Origin: Theobroma cacao
Lineage: Eukaryota; Streptophyta; Magnoliopsida; Malvales; Malvaceae
Assembly: GCF_000208745.1 (NCBI RefSeq)
Contig: NC_030855.1
Coordinates: forward strand, 448,441 to 512,440
Reading direction: 5' to 3'
Length of the DNA: 64,000 nt
Positions within the stretch are counted from its first letter, which is position 1. Every line of letters starts with the position of its first letter. Positions 1 to 10,800 of the stretch are shown piece after piece. The translations under genes were made by a program, and so were the position numbers. The notes below the pieces were generated by a model that saw only the letters and a program-made list of their open reading frames with translations, was not told where the DNA came from and did no database searches.

Positions 1-266
1 ATTTAAAGTGTGCATTTTCTGCAATAAAAAAATGACACTTATTATAACAGATACAATGATAGTATCTAGATTATCCAACCAGAACGAATAGCCGCATGCT
101 ACATCTTTTTCAATTCACAGTGACTTAAATCATCAAGCCGAAGTCAAGCATGCATCTAGATGTTAGAAATAGCAGTATTACTATTACGCTGTCATCCCTG
201 TCACCTATAAATGGCATGCATCTAGTAGTTATGCAAACACGGCCAGAACAGAAAATAATTGTATAC

Positions 267-611
267 CTCATTTTTGGGTTTGTACAATTGGCACAGCCAG
301 TCAAAGCGCCCGTCGGGAACATTAACTCGGGCTTCATTAGGCTCGATGGTACAAAAGGGGAAGTTCTCAGCAGGAATAGAAAGCTTTGTGAGGGTGTTGA
401 AAAGGGTAGACTTGCCCACGTTTGGCAATCCTACCTGCAAATCAATAAGCAATTCAGCTCACAAAACAAAAAAAAAAAACCATTTTGCCAAATTAAATGG
501 GAAAAAGAAGGAGAAGAAAGTTACGATTCCGATCTTGAGGTGAGAAGAGAACCGGCCAAGGATGGGCCTCTCGGCTGGTGCTTCCTTGGATTTAGCTGCT
601 TTCGGAGGCAT
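267..611 (-). CDS. OLA1: Obg-like ATPase 1 (YchF/OLA1), 5' part only
   Basis: Two exons are visible: 611-525 and 434-267; the rest lies beyond the left edge. They join in phase to give a short basic leader ([14 protein letters not shown]...), then a P-loop G1 motif (GLPNVGKST) followed by [20 protein letters not shown], which is the signature of the YchF/OLA1 subfamily of translation-factor-related GTPases. These cytosolic proteins bind and hydrolyse ATP rather than GTP and associate with ribosomes; this is family knowledge. The start is fixed because the usual MPPK N-terminus is present. Splice sites are canonical: the donor of exon 1 reads GTAACT, exon 2 follows TTGCAG, and its donor is GTATAC. 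The next expected segment (VPAFLEIHDIAG) is not in bases 1-266, so that stretch is intron. Nothing visible is broken. Confidence 0.95.
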
Positions 612-642
612 ATCGCTTGGAGTTGGAAGTAGCTTCGAGGTC

Positions 643-650
643 TAGGGTTT
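643..650 (-). promoter_or_regulatory. telo-box (AAACCCTA) in the OLA1 leader/promoter
   Basis: The minus strand reads AAACCCTA about 32 bases upstream of the OLA1 start codon. Telo-boxes are common near transcription starts of plant genes for ribosomal proteins and translation factors, which fits the role of OLA1. The motif is short, so this rests on position and gene type. Confidence 0.5.
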
Positions 651-2190
651 TGCACACAGCTGTGAGAAGTAGCGGAGTGGAGTGCTAAGGCGGGTTTTTG
701 GTTTTGGCTTTTGGGGAAAGAAGTCTAACCACGTTTGGAAATCTCTTTTATACCCAACGGTTCCAACCCTAGCACGCGACGGTCGCGTCGCGTTGCGGCC
801 TCAACGCACGCCCGCTTTTGCGAGTAATACGTTAGGTGGTATGAAAATTTAACCAATTTGATAGTATATGTATATCAAAAAAAAAATAGATATGTATAGT
901 TCCTAATGAATTAATATTCATGGTGGAAATATATTCTTACAGGTGTCAATTAGGTGAATCAAGTAGGGTTGGATTGAGTCACTTCGGATCGGATCATATC
1001 TAGTCGGGAAAAACTTTCACAAATTGGATTAAAATTCGATTTTTGGAGCTTGATGTATAAAATAATAATTTATCTATAATTAGTATTAGTATTATTTCAA
1101 GTCATAATTTTTATTTAATTACTTGGAATTGGAAGTCGAAATTTTTTTTTCAAAAATTGAATTGAAGTTTAATTTTTAGAGTTCAATGTATAAAATAATA
1201 ATCCATCTATAGTTCCTATTCGTAAAATTTCAAGTCATAATTTTTATTTAATCACTTGGGATCAGATCATTTCAGGTCAAGAAAAGATTTCAAAAATTGA
1301 ATTAAAGTTTTGATTTTTGAAACTCAATGTATAAAATAATAATCCATTTATAATTAATGTTCGTAAATTTTTAAATCATAATTTTTGTTTAATCACTTGA
1401 GATCAGATCATTTCAAGTTGAAAATTTTTTCGAAAATTAGATTAGAGTTCATTTAATGAAGTTCAATGTATAGAATAATAGTTCATTTATAATTAATACT
1501 TGCAAAATTTCAAAGTCACATATTTTCTATGATCGTCCAAATCATAATCATAAAGTGTTTATAGATCCCAATATTTTACTAATATTTTTTATTAGTTACT
1601 TTTGATCAAAATTCAATGAAAATAAATATATAAGTACAACATAATTGAAATATAATGACAAAATTTGTTATTAGCCTATATATTGTGAAAATTTTGGTAT
1701 TTATATTCTTAAGAGAATAAAAAATTGACAATCAAAATCAAACAAATATCCATAGGATTGAAACCATATGCAGTGAAAAGTGCATAGGGAGAGTTTACTT
1801 TCAGGTTAGGTAGACACACATAGGAGTTATTATCATATTGTATTTCAATCTCAATGTCTCATTCAATAAATCAGGAATATTCATGTGCAAATGAGGGCAG
1901 AACAAAATTCCAAAACAAAGAGTGAACAGGTAATAATTTAAGGATATTGAATAAAATGGTGGGTTCATACATTACATCATTCTCATGAGGAACACAAGAA
2001 GAAAACAAATATATCAAAATCTACACAAGCAATTACAAAGAGCAGTAGCAAATCAACATCAACATATACTTACTATATAACCATGCAGTGGGCCTCCCTT
2101 TCATGCCGACACATAGAAGTCTTATTAATTCTTCTTCCTTTGACAAGGGCAGTATAACAATAAGGTTGGCTAACTAATAGTACACAAAGC
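651..2190. other. intergenic: OLA1 upstream region, tandem repeat, CTL2 downstream region
   Basis: No coding stretch is supported. Bases 651-840 are relatively GC-rich and hold the OLA1 promoter (transcribed leftwards). About 980-1530 is a tandem repeat listed separately. About 1800-2190 probably contains the CTL2 3' UTR (minus strand). No recognisable RNA gene was seen. Confidence 0.7.
980..1530. repeat. ~138-bp tandem repeat, about four degenerate copies
   Basis: The core phrase AATGTATAAAATAATA, or close variants, recurs with a period of 136-140 bases; unit starts are near 1021, 1157, 1297 and 1435. Each full unit also carries a CACTTxxxATCxGATCAT phrase and a TCAAAAATTxxATT phrase. The first and last copies are partial. 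The copies differ by substitutions and small indels, so the array is old. No ORF spans it. Confidence 0.8.
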
Positions 2191-4582
2191 TCAAGAAGAT
2201 TCAATCTTGGGAGCAACGGTTGGGTTGAATGCAACCTGCTCAGCACAAGTTAGCTCGTCATGTGGCCCTGCCTCCTCTCGCCCTATGCCCATCAGGTCAA
2301 GGTAATACAGGTAGTGGGAGACAATGGTGTTCATGGGATCGTTATCACCCTTCCCACAAAGATAATCTCCATAAAGAACGTTCATGGTGGTGCCAAATGC
2401 AGGACCCCGCTTGGCCAAAGTGTCATTCTTGGTAGGTTTCCAGTTGCCTACAAAGATGTCATGCGCTGAAGGTTGTTTCTTCTTGATTGGGGTTATCCAC
2501 CTCCAAATGGCAGCCTGGAAGGCAAGAGTAGCATTCTGCTCTATGTACTCAGGATGGTTCAACAGATCCACTTTCAGAGCTTCCCCAACAGCTCCATAGT
2601 TGTAGTTCCTATTATCAAAGAGCCATCAAAAGCAAGCAGAGCTATATATCATCTCCACGACCTAGGGCAGAAAACTCTGAAGGAAACAGGGCCAAATGCA
2701 TACAGTCTACAGAAAATATAATATTTGAAATGCCAATCGAACATATCAGGGCCCTACATCCTTTTTGTAATCAATTGATTAATTGAAATAGGGGATATGA
2801 GGGCCCAAGTGGGGGCAAACAGGGGGGTGTTGATCAAAGTGCATTTGAGTAGATTAATGTTGAACAACATAATATTTACTCAAAGATGCAACAACAGCAC
2901 ACTCAACCAGATGAAACACAAACAGACATGCCAACTCAATACATTGAACGGAATACCATCCCCCTCTCTTATTTGGAATGCATCCCACTTTTTATTGTTT
3001 GACAATCAATCATTGAACTTTATAAAACAATTAAATTGAACTTTTTCTTGAAGAGAGCATGTATACCTTCTTATTTATCATTTTTGTCCATCAAGATTGG
3101 ATGCCTAGGAAGAATGAACTTTGTAAGACATTGCCAAGACATGCCTATCTATTTTGGTATTAAGCACATGACATACAAGCACATGAAGTAACTACAAGTT
3201 ATAGCCAATATGTGTCCCAAGAAAATTGCAGGTAAATATCAAGGGGTTCAGCAGTGAAACAGCAAGAATATACTTCATGCTAACAGCAAAAAGTGAAAAG
3301 GCACCATACGGGATAAGAATAAACCAAATAGTTTTCACATCCCTATAAATCATTTAATCAGAATAGTTGCTTGAACAGACAATTAAAACTTTATCAGTCA
3401 CAAACAACACAAAAATCCTCTCAAGTCATAAAATAGTGTTGATATTAACAAATAGATGATTTAGTGCAGATGGAAAAAGTTGAATAAATGTTTTAATCAT
3501 AACTACTGTACATACCAGTAAATTGGCAAGGCACCGCGGCCATAGTATTGAGCTCCAGGAGCACAGGGATACACATACTTGTAGGAGTCATCACAGTAAT
3601 CCTGGCTAGGGCTCATTTCTCTATTGTAGCAAAGCCCCCAAGCCAACGGTCCTCCTGTTGCCACTCCATATCCACCTGAAATCATTAACCACCATTTAAA
3701 CTCTGAAGCGTGAACTATAGCTCAACTAACAATTAAAAATTATCCTAACATACAAAATAAACACTCATCGGGCGTGCTTAACCAATGGTTTCTTACATTT
3801 TATCCAAAATTTAAAAAACAAAGCTTTAAAAAATGAAAAAACTTCAACATACGTACTGCACTATCAAACCTAGAAAGATTGAATCAAACAGGAGATAATA
3901 AAATCGATAATGCTACATCTTTATTACTGCTAATATATCTGAATCTTTAGTCCCATTCAACTTAATTTATCTAACACCGACATACAGATCTGAACTTAGC
4001 TGATTTGGACCAGAATGCACAGCACCAATCAAAACCAGTATCCATTTAAAAACTTGAGACTTTCAATTTCGAACAAAACACTCATAACCATAGGCATAAA
4101 CTTATAAACTTGGAACAATTGGGGATCTTACTAAATAAGCAGTCAACTTGGAAATGCATTAGAATTAATACTAGTAGTAAAAAAAACTCACAAGATGTCT
4201 TGGCGCCGACATGGCCAAGAAAAGCAGCGATCTCCTTCATTTGCATAAGCTTACCACCGGTTGTCCCGAAACCCAGATGCTCATAGTCGGCAGCAGCCAA
4301 AATGAAAGACTGGTAATCCCAAAATCCCACGGCGTGAGCCACGGGCGAATTCCTCTTAGAAAACAGGTTCTCAAATTGATAAACCTGGAAGATATCGGAA
4401 ATGGTCTGGTTGCAACAATAAACCGACCAAACATTACATTCCCATCCCTGTAAACACACTTTCTTACCCTTCACAGTCTTCACTTGAATCTTCTTGTCCC
4501 CATCAGCGTTTCCCGTCACAGCAAGATTTGCAACCAAAGCCACAGTGAGAATCAAAGCAATGGCCCTGTTGAAGTCAGCCAT
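2191..4582 (-). CDS. CTL2: chitinase-like protein, CTL2 type (GH19 fold, secreted, probably non-catalytic)
   Basis: Three exons, 4582-4192, 3675-3516 and 2608-2191, join in phase to give 322 residues, close to the family length. Residues 1-27 are a hydrophobic signal peptide ending near NADG, so the product enters the secretory pathway. There is no hevein-type chitin-binding domain. Diagnostic stretches are KGKKVCLQGWECNVWSVYCC, QFENLFSKRNSPVAHAVGFW, GYGVATGGPLAWGLCY and LNHPEYIEQNATLAFQAA. Catalytic class I chitinases have HETTGGW here; this protein has HVGAKTSCGY, so the general-acid glutamate is absent, as is usual for the CTL1/CTL2 (POM1) group. Family members act in the wall and affect cellulose assembly; CTL2 is linked to secondary walls. 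The ending SCAEQ/TCAEQ plus a Ser-rich tail favours CTL2 over CTL1. Donors and acceptors are canonical. Confidence 0.93.
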
Positions 4583-6690
4583 TGATGCCCCAGCAGGATT
4601 GCTTTCAAACCCTTTTTTTTCTTCTTCTTCTTTGCTGATTTTTGTTCGGCTGGGAGGGCAAATGGAGGATGAGTTTGTTTAAGAGGGAGAGGAAATGACA
4701 GAGAAAGGTGTTAGATCGGGGGTCTCTTTCAGGGCCGTCTAAACCACAGGTGTGAAGTGTGCTTAAATGGCGAATATGTTTGGGATGATCCAACGGTGAA
4801 TGAGCGATTGAGAGGGGAGTAGGTGTTCGAGGTTTAAGCAAAACCAGGCTGGCTTTTGGAGGAAAGAAGCTAACGAAGAGTGACCCCACCAAATGTTCCA
4901 CCGACAACCGCGGGCATAATGAAAAGGTATCTGTCTGAGTTTTAACTGCTTGACTACCCTTTACTTCTACCGTTACGGTCACGCCTTTCACCAGAGCGTA
5001 ACACCTCAAGCTTCTTCTGTTAAGGTTACTGTCATGAAATTGATTATGTTAACCGTACCTTGAGCCATGCTGACATGATGTTGACTAATCTGATGTGAAA
5101 TTTTTGAGAATTTTAATTTAGATCTTGAATTTGTTCCTATGTTATGTTAGTTTTTATTTTTTATATTTTATGAAAAAATTAGATATAATCTCTTTAATAT
5201 AATTCAATAATTCTTATAATTTTAAAATTTATTAATGTCAGTACAATCGATTATGTCGTAAAATTTTATTTGTTAAAGTTGTTAATCTGACATTGTCATT
5301 GATCATTCTGATTTAACATTGATTCCACCAATACGGAATTTTCAACAATTTTAAAAATTAAAAAATGTGAAGTGAATTTTTAGATGGTACGTGGCATTTT
5401 AATTCCCACCCAAATGATTACAAAAATTAAAGTACTTGAGACAAATTCTACATAAAGGTTAAAAATTTGGCACAATGTTCCAAAAAAACTCTTAAATTGT
5501 TTTAAAAAATTCAAATAATTTTTAATTTTTATATTTAATTTAATTTTTATATTTTTATTTTAAATTAAATAATTTTTTATTAAATAATTTTTTGTCATTT
5601 TATGCACTAACGGGACATTGATATGAAAATGAATAATATCACATGATTATACAATAATGTCACATTATTATTTATTATAATATGCTAGCATGTCACGTAA
5701 CATAGAATAACAAAAAATATTTTTATTAAGTCAATTATTAATTGTAAATATTTATTTAGTTCAAAATAAAAGTAAAATAGTTTATTTTACTCATAATAAA
5801 AATATAAAGACTTTATTTAACATAATAAAAACAAATAATGACTTATCTTAATTTTTTTAAATAGTTAATAAAATTTTTTAAAATATTATACCTTCAAAAT
5901 TTTCATTATGATAGAAGATATCTAAATTTTATGTGATGTATAAAGAGAATTGAAGGACAATGGAACAAAGTGAAATCTAAATCATAATTAAAAAGATTCT
6001 AACTGGTTAGGCCAATAATGCATTGATAACCTTTTTTGAACTTTTATTTGGTTGTTGCTGTTTATGATACTGTTGGTCAATGCCACGTCAACAAATTCTA
6101 TTAGAAAAAACTCGAAGATGTTAACAATTTAATTAATATTCATAAAGGTTAAACATATGAAAACTTGATCTATACTAATTATAGTACAAAAATTATAATC
6201 TCACATCTTTATAGAGTAAAAAGAATTAAATTTAATATTTTTATAGAGTATAAGAACTTAATTAAAAATTTAATATTAACAAATTTTGAAAATATAAAGA
6301 CTCGATTAATACCAATTATTATAGAGGAATTTAATCTAATATTTTAACAGAGCACATGAATTAAATTCTTAATTTGTCCGAATATAATCTATCTTTTTCT
6401 TTTTCTATTTTTGTCAATATTGTCTTTATACAATACAAGAGAAAGAGACCACAAGAAAAATAATCAAAGTTTTTTTTATTTCAAAGAATTTAAAAAAATG
6501 AACTTATGATTATCTCATGAATAGACTTATGTAATAGACATGTATTTATCTCTCTTGTATTAAATTCATCACATTAATAATTAACTATCACATTTAATAT
6601 GAAATTAATATTATAAATAAAAATTTAACTACCCTTAAATAATGCTTTTAGAGCACTCGTTAACTTTTTATATATAGCTAAATTATTTTT
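4583..6690. other. intergenic between divergent CTL2 and VTC2-like genes
   Basis: Bases 4583-5040 are less AT-rich and should hold the CTL2 leader and promoter. The rest is very AT-rich, with no coding stretch of recognisable composition. It contains one MULE-like MITE (5469-5892, listed separately). The small ORF at 6165-6347 is pure AT-rich noise. Confidence 0.65.
5469..5892. mobile_element. MULE-like MITE with long terminal inverted repeats, copy 1
   Basis: The left end reads GGCACAATGTTCCAAAAAAA and the right end, reversed, reads GGTATAATATTTTAAAAAAT; homology continues inward as an inverted repeat around phrases such as TTTTAAAAAATTCAAATAA. Flanks are TTAAAAATTT on the left and TTCAAAATTT on the right, 9 of 10 identical, which fits the 9-11 bp target duplications of Mutator-like elements. 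The same family recurs at 33292-33813. There is no coding capacity. Confidence 0.7.
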
Positions 6691-6700
6691 CTATAAATAG
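6691..6700 (+). promoter_or_regulatory. candidate TATA box of the VTC2-like gene
   Basis: CTATAAATAG lies ahead of a change to a less AT-rich leader-like sequence (about 6720-6884). The candidate first donor (AAAG|GTCTGT) is at 6885. Its distance from the probable leader is right for a TATA box, but the transcription start is inferred. Confidence 0.4.
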
Positions 6701-7594
6701 TATAAGGTCATGGGCCTTACTCTTTGATATTTTCTTGGATCAGAAATTACACGTGTCAAATTCCTATTCCATACATACGGGACAGAAGATTTCATAAAAG
6801 TCAGCAATTCCGATTCAATTCAACCTCGAGACAAATAGAAAGGGTTCTTGAGAGGAAGAAAGGGGAGCAGCGACATTTTTAAAGGTCTGTAATTTCAATT
6901 TGATTTTTTAATTTTAATTTTAAGTTTCTTCTTTACCATTATAAATTCACAAAATTAAATTAAGAAAAAAAAAGAATATAAAATTTGATTGTTTGCAAAA
7001 TATCTTGATTAGTTGAAGACATGGAATGATTTAGTTTTACAGAATTTTGGGCGTTGATTTGGAATGCAGGTGATTTTATATGTTTGTATAAGGTTTTCTC
7101 TTACAGTTCTGTTTGCTACCAAAGGTAATTTTTGCTTTTAATTTCATTGGGTTTCATTGATTTTTTTGTTATTATTATTATTTTTTTAATTAACCTTTAG
7201 ATTTTCAGATTGGCAAAGTTAAAATTTAAATTTGGCTGGATAGTGTGAGAAAAGTTAAGCTTCTTTGTTTTTGTTCCTTCTAATGGCTTTGTTTTACTAA
7301 TCTTAGTTAATTTTATACTTTTTGTTAATGGGATTCTGATTATTGAATAAAACAATGATTTTTTTATTTAAATTATTAATTTTATTTTATTTTTGTGGTA
7401 TGTCTTATGATTAGAAAGGGTGTTGGTTGAGTTGATATGGTAGAAATAATTAAGCATTTTTCTTTAAGTTTCTTGATTGTATCTTGGAGCTGTATTTGAT
7501 CTGCTGTCTTATGGTTTTCAGTTTTTCCCTCAAGACTTCGGAGGAGAGGAGGGGATCTGCTGGTCCAGTTCGGGCTGGCTTTGTTAATTTAAAA

Positions 7595-7765
7595 ACGGCT
7601 CTAAGGAGAGAAACTTGTGCCAAAAATAGAAGGGGCAGAGAATGTATGCCAGCATTTTCTAAATTCTTGATTGCTTCCCCTTCATTTCACGGTGGTCGTG
7701 GTGCCCTACCTTCAGCTGGTGGGCATCCCGCAGATCTTACTTTCCTTGCTGGTGGTGGCTGCTGA
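7595..7765 (+). promoter_or_regulatory. candidate conserved peptide uORF with non-AUG (ACG) start, GGP/VTC2 type
   Basis: Upstream of the main ATG an open frame ends at TGA 7763-7765, 85 bases before the main start. Its C-terminal part is unusually rich in Gly, Ala and Pro for this AT-rich leader (HGGRGALPSAGGHPADLTF, then LAGGGC and stop), which argues for selection on the peptide. There is no ATG at the head of the frame; an in-frame ACG at 7595 gives 56 residues. VTC2/GGP genes are known to carry a leader uORF with a non-canonical ACG start that mediates feedback repression by ascorbate. Whether this peptide aligns with that family is recalled, not computed. The frame is also open upstream of the probable leader acceptor (TTTTCAG, 7521). 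Confidence 0.7.
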
Positions 7766-7850
7766 TACAAGCATCTGTGGAGGATTTTGGAGCAAGTTGT
7801 GAGTGGAGCTACAGTATTTAGTTGTTGTTTTAGTAATACTTTTTATAAGG

Positions 7851-10800
7851 ATGGTTACAATGAAATGGCTTGAAGATAATAGCTTTCCAGTGAAGAATGG
7901 AAAGTGTGAGCAGTTAATACATTCTCACTCCTTTCTTCAAGGTTAGTAATTATTTTGTTTTTGTTTTGTTCAGTGTTCATCTATTGAATTAGAATGCATT
8001 CTTTTCCATACAAATGGTGCATGGTTAGATGCTGTAGCTATGTAAATTAAGTTTTACTGAGGACATGCTGAAGGGGTGACTAGTGTATTGGACTCTTAAC
8101 ATATCATTGTTTTCTTTCCCTCAAATGTGTGTTTGAAAACCCTGAAGAAATTTTTACAGATACAAATTTCCCTATGTACTGCTTCGGTAGCCAATCTATT
8201 GAGGAAGACAATTCATTTGAAGGTCTTTCATGCATTGCTGAGGAAGAGCAAAGTATTTTGGATGCTGTTCTGCTATCTCAGGTATGGAACAAATCTGGAA
8301 TATATTTGTTGAAGTCTATTTATTATCTTTATCCATCTTTCCTGTTATTTGGCAGTGGGAAGATCGGATGCGGAAAGGTTGTTTTAGATATGATGTGACA
8401 GCCTCAGAAATTAAGGTACCCGATGAAGCAGTAGTGGTCTCCTAGTTCTGAGAATTCTTGCATTTTTCTTTCTTCCTTTTTTATTTTTTGAGTATAAAAT
8501 TGGGATTATGGTAAAGACACATATTATCTGTGATGCATTATGTAGGCCATTGCTGGAAAGATGAAGTTTCTTTCTCAGTTGAATGAAGGACAGATAACAG
8601 GTCATCTGTCAAAACCTGAGGGCAATACACTTCGTGAATGGGACCCTTTTGCATTTGACTGCACGAGACAGCCAGAGGAACTACTCTTTTGTGTTTCCAG
8701 CAGCAAGAAGGCAAAATCTGAGCTTATTCCTTCGGCTTCTGTGCCTGATAGTGCCATCTTGGTGATCATCAATGTAAGGCCAAGTGTGGGTTTAACTTTT
8801 GATTGTAAGTTTATTTCCTGTGTTAGGATGGTATATACCCTGTTATGAAAACATCACTATTGATTGTCCTGACAAAATTATTGCAAATATTAAGCTGGAG
8901 AGAAATTTGTTTCCTTCTAATCTTTTCTTTTAACTCAAGAGACCCAGAGGGGTAGGGGAGGTTCCACATAACAAATAAACTATAAACATGTAAATGTTTT
9001 TGGTATGACTTGGATCCACACTGACTCGATTGTGGCATCCTCATATTAAGTCTGCATTAAGTTTTCTGTACCATGATAGCAACCCTGTCAACTCAAGCTT
9101 CATTGAAGTTCAGTCCCTTCTGTTTTTTATGATCTTTTAAGGGAGCTTCTATTTCTGTGGCAATCTAGAGGTCTTCCAGTGTTTAAAGCTTCAAGCCAAC
9201 CAGCTTAGACATGCTTTGGGAAGGGAAACAGAAAATACCATACATATGAGGTTATGTAACCCAAGAAGAAAAACAGGCTGCTCTTTCTTGTGTCAATAAA
9301 TCTTAATGGCTGTTAGATGTCCATTATAGGTGTTAATCTATGTCATTGATGTTTAGTAAGCACAGTTGGTTCGTTAAGTTATATTCTTCTGATACATGCA
9401 CTCGTTGGTTTTTAAGGTAACTCCAGTTGAATATGGCCATGTCTTCTTGGTACCTTGTACCACAAACAGACTTTATCAGTTCCTGGATCCAAGATCAGTT
9501 GAACTAGTCACAAGGGTTGCTGCAGAAATTAATAACTGTTCATTTCGCGTGTTCTATGATTGCTGTAGACCTAATCGTTCTGATGTATACTTTCAGGTAA
9601 TAAATCATTCATGGCTGTTCTCTTTTGCTTTATTTCATGTCATTGTTGAGCTCACAAATGTTTTTGTAGTTTTGGCTTCAAAGTTTGTGAATTATATCCA
9701 ACAATGTCACTACAATCAGCACTTCTGTGGTCGTGCTGTGCTAAGAAAAAACTGAGGTTTAGTTTGGAAACCTAAATTTGGTTTTGAATTTGAATTTCAA
9801 ATATTTCCATTTAGAATTTCCAAGAATCCTAGTTTTGAGGAGGGAGGGAATTTTAACTGGGCTAAATTTGACTAATTTAATTTCAAAAATTAATTTGAAA
9901 TACTTTTTTGCATCTTTTAAAATTCCAAGTGTATTTGGCCTAAATTCTTAACCAGTTCTTTAGGTTATTTTTTGGAACCAAAATTTGGCTTTGGATTTTA
10001 AATATTTTGATTTAAAAAACTTTCAAATTTAAAATTCTTGTTTGATAAGGTTTGGACCTTTTAAAGTTTATAGTAGATTTGGCCCAAATACAAATCCAGC
10101 TTCTTTAAGTCATTTCTAAAATTCTAATAAAAATACCTACCCCTACTATTGGTTTCCAAACAGTCCTTTAAAAAATTCCTAAAACTATTACTTTGGATTT
10201 TAAAATCCGAACAATGCAAACCATATTTTACCATCCAAATATTGATTCGAATCAGAGTATAAATGTTTGTTAATATTAAGATGCTAAAAGTTAGAGATAG
10301 ATATGTTATTGAGTTTTTTAAACAAAAATCATGTAATTAAGGAAATGTGTGAATATTGTTCTTAGCTGTACATGAAATGTTAAAGTTAGTTAATTGAGGT
10401 CTTTAACTTCGGCATAAACTTTACCATACAAATAAGTTACTCATGGTAATTTTGGATTCATAGTTCATGCTTCCTAGACTCACCAAATCCAATTTTGATT
10501 GAGAATAAGGAAATTTAAAGTTAAGCAATAGAGGCTGTTAATTTCAATTTAATTCAAAGTAATGAACAAATTGATATTGTAATCTTCGCATTATACACTC
10601 TAAATTCCTAGCTAACTGTTATATCATAAAGGTATTAAGTTAACTAAATTCCTAAATTCACAATCTATAATTTATACTTTCAGATCTCAATAATTTAAAC
10701 ACTACTCTGATAATGATCTAATCAAGTACAGGGCACATTGAATATCAAATTAATCTTGATCAATTATCAAAGTAACATTAATGAGACAAATAACAAATAA

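Noticed and set aside
1..266. A third OLA1 exon in the first bases
   Set aside because: An acceptor-like ATTGCAG is near base 17, but the bases after it do not encode the conserved VPAFLEIHDIAG segment.
4605..5009. 134-residue frame upstream of CTL2
   Set aside because: Overlaps the CTL2 leader and promoter, has low-complexity composition and no recognised domain.
7484..7594. N-terminal extension of the uORF frame from 7484
   Set aside because: It reads through the probable leader acceptor at 7521 and begins with intron-like sequence; its start codon is only a near-cognate one.
8127..8159. Alternative exon 2 start in the VTC2-like gene (CLKTL or VFENPEEIFT)
   Set aside because: The acceptor TTTTTACAG at 8159 gives LQ-DTNFPMYCF in phase with exon 1 and matches the family better; no AG acceptor supports the longer exon.
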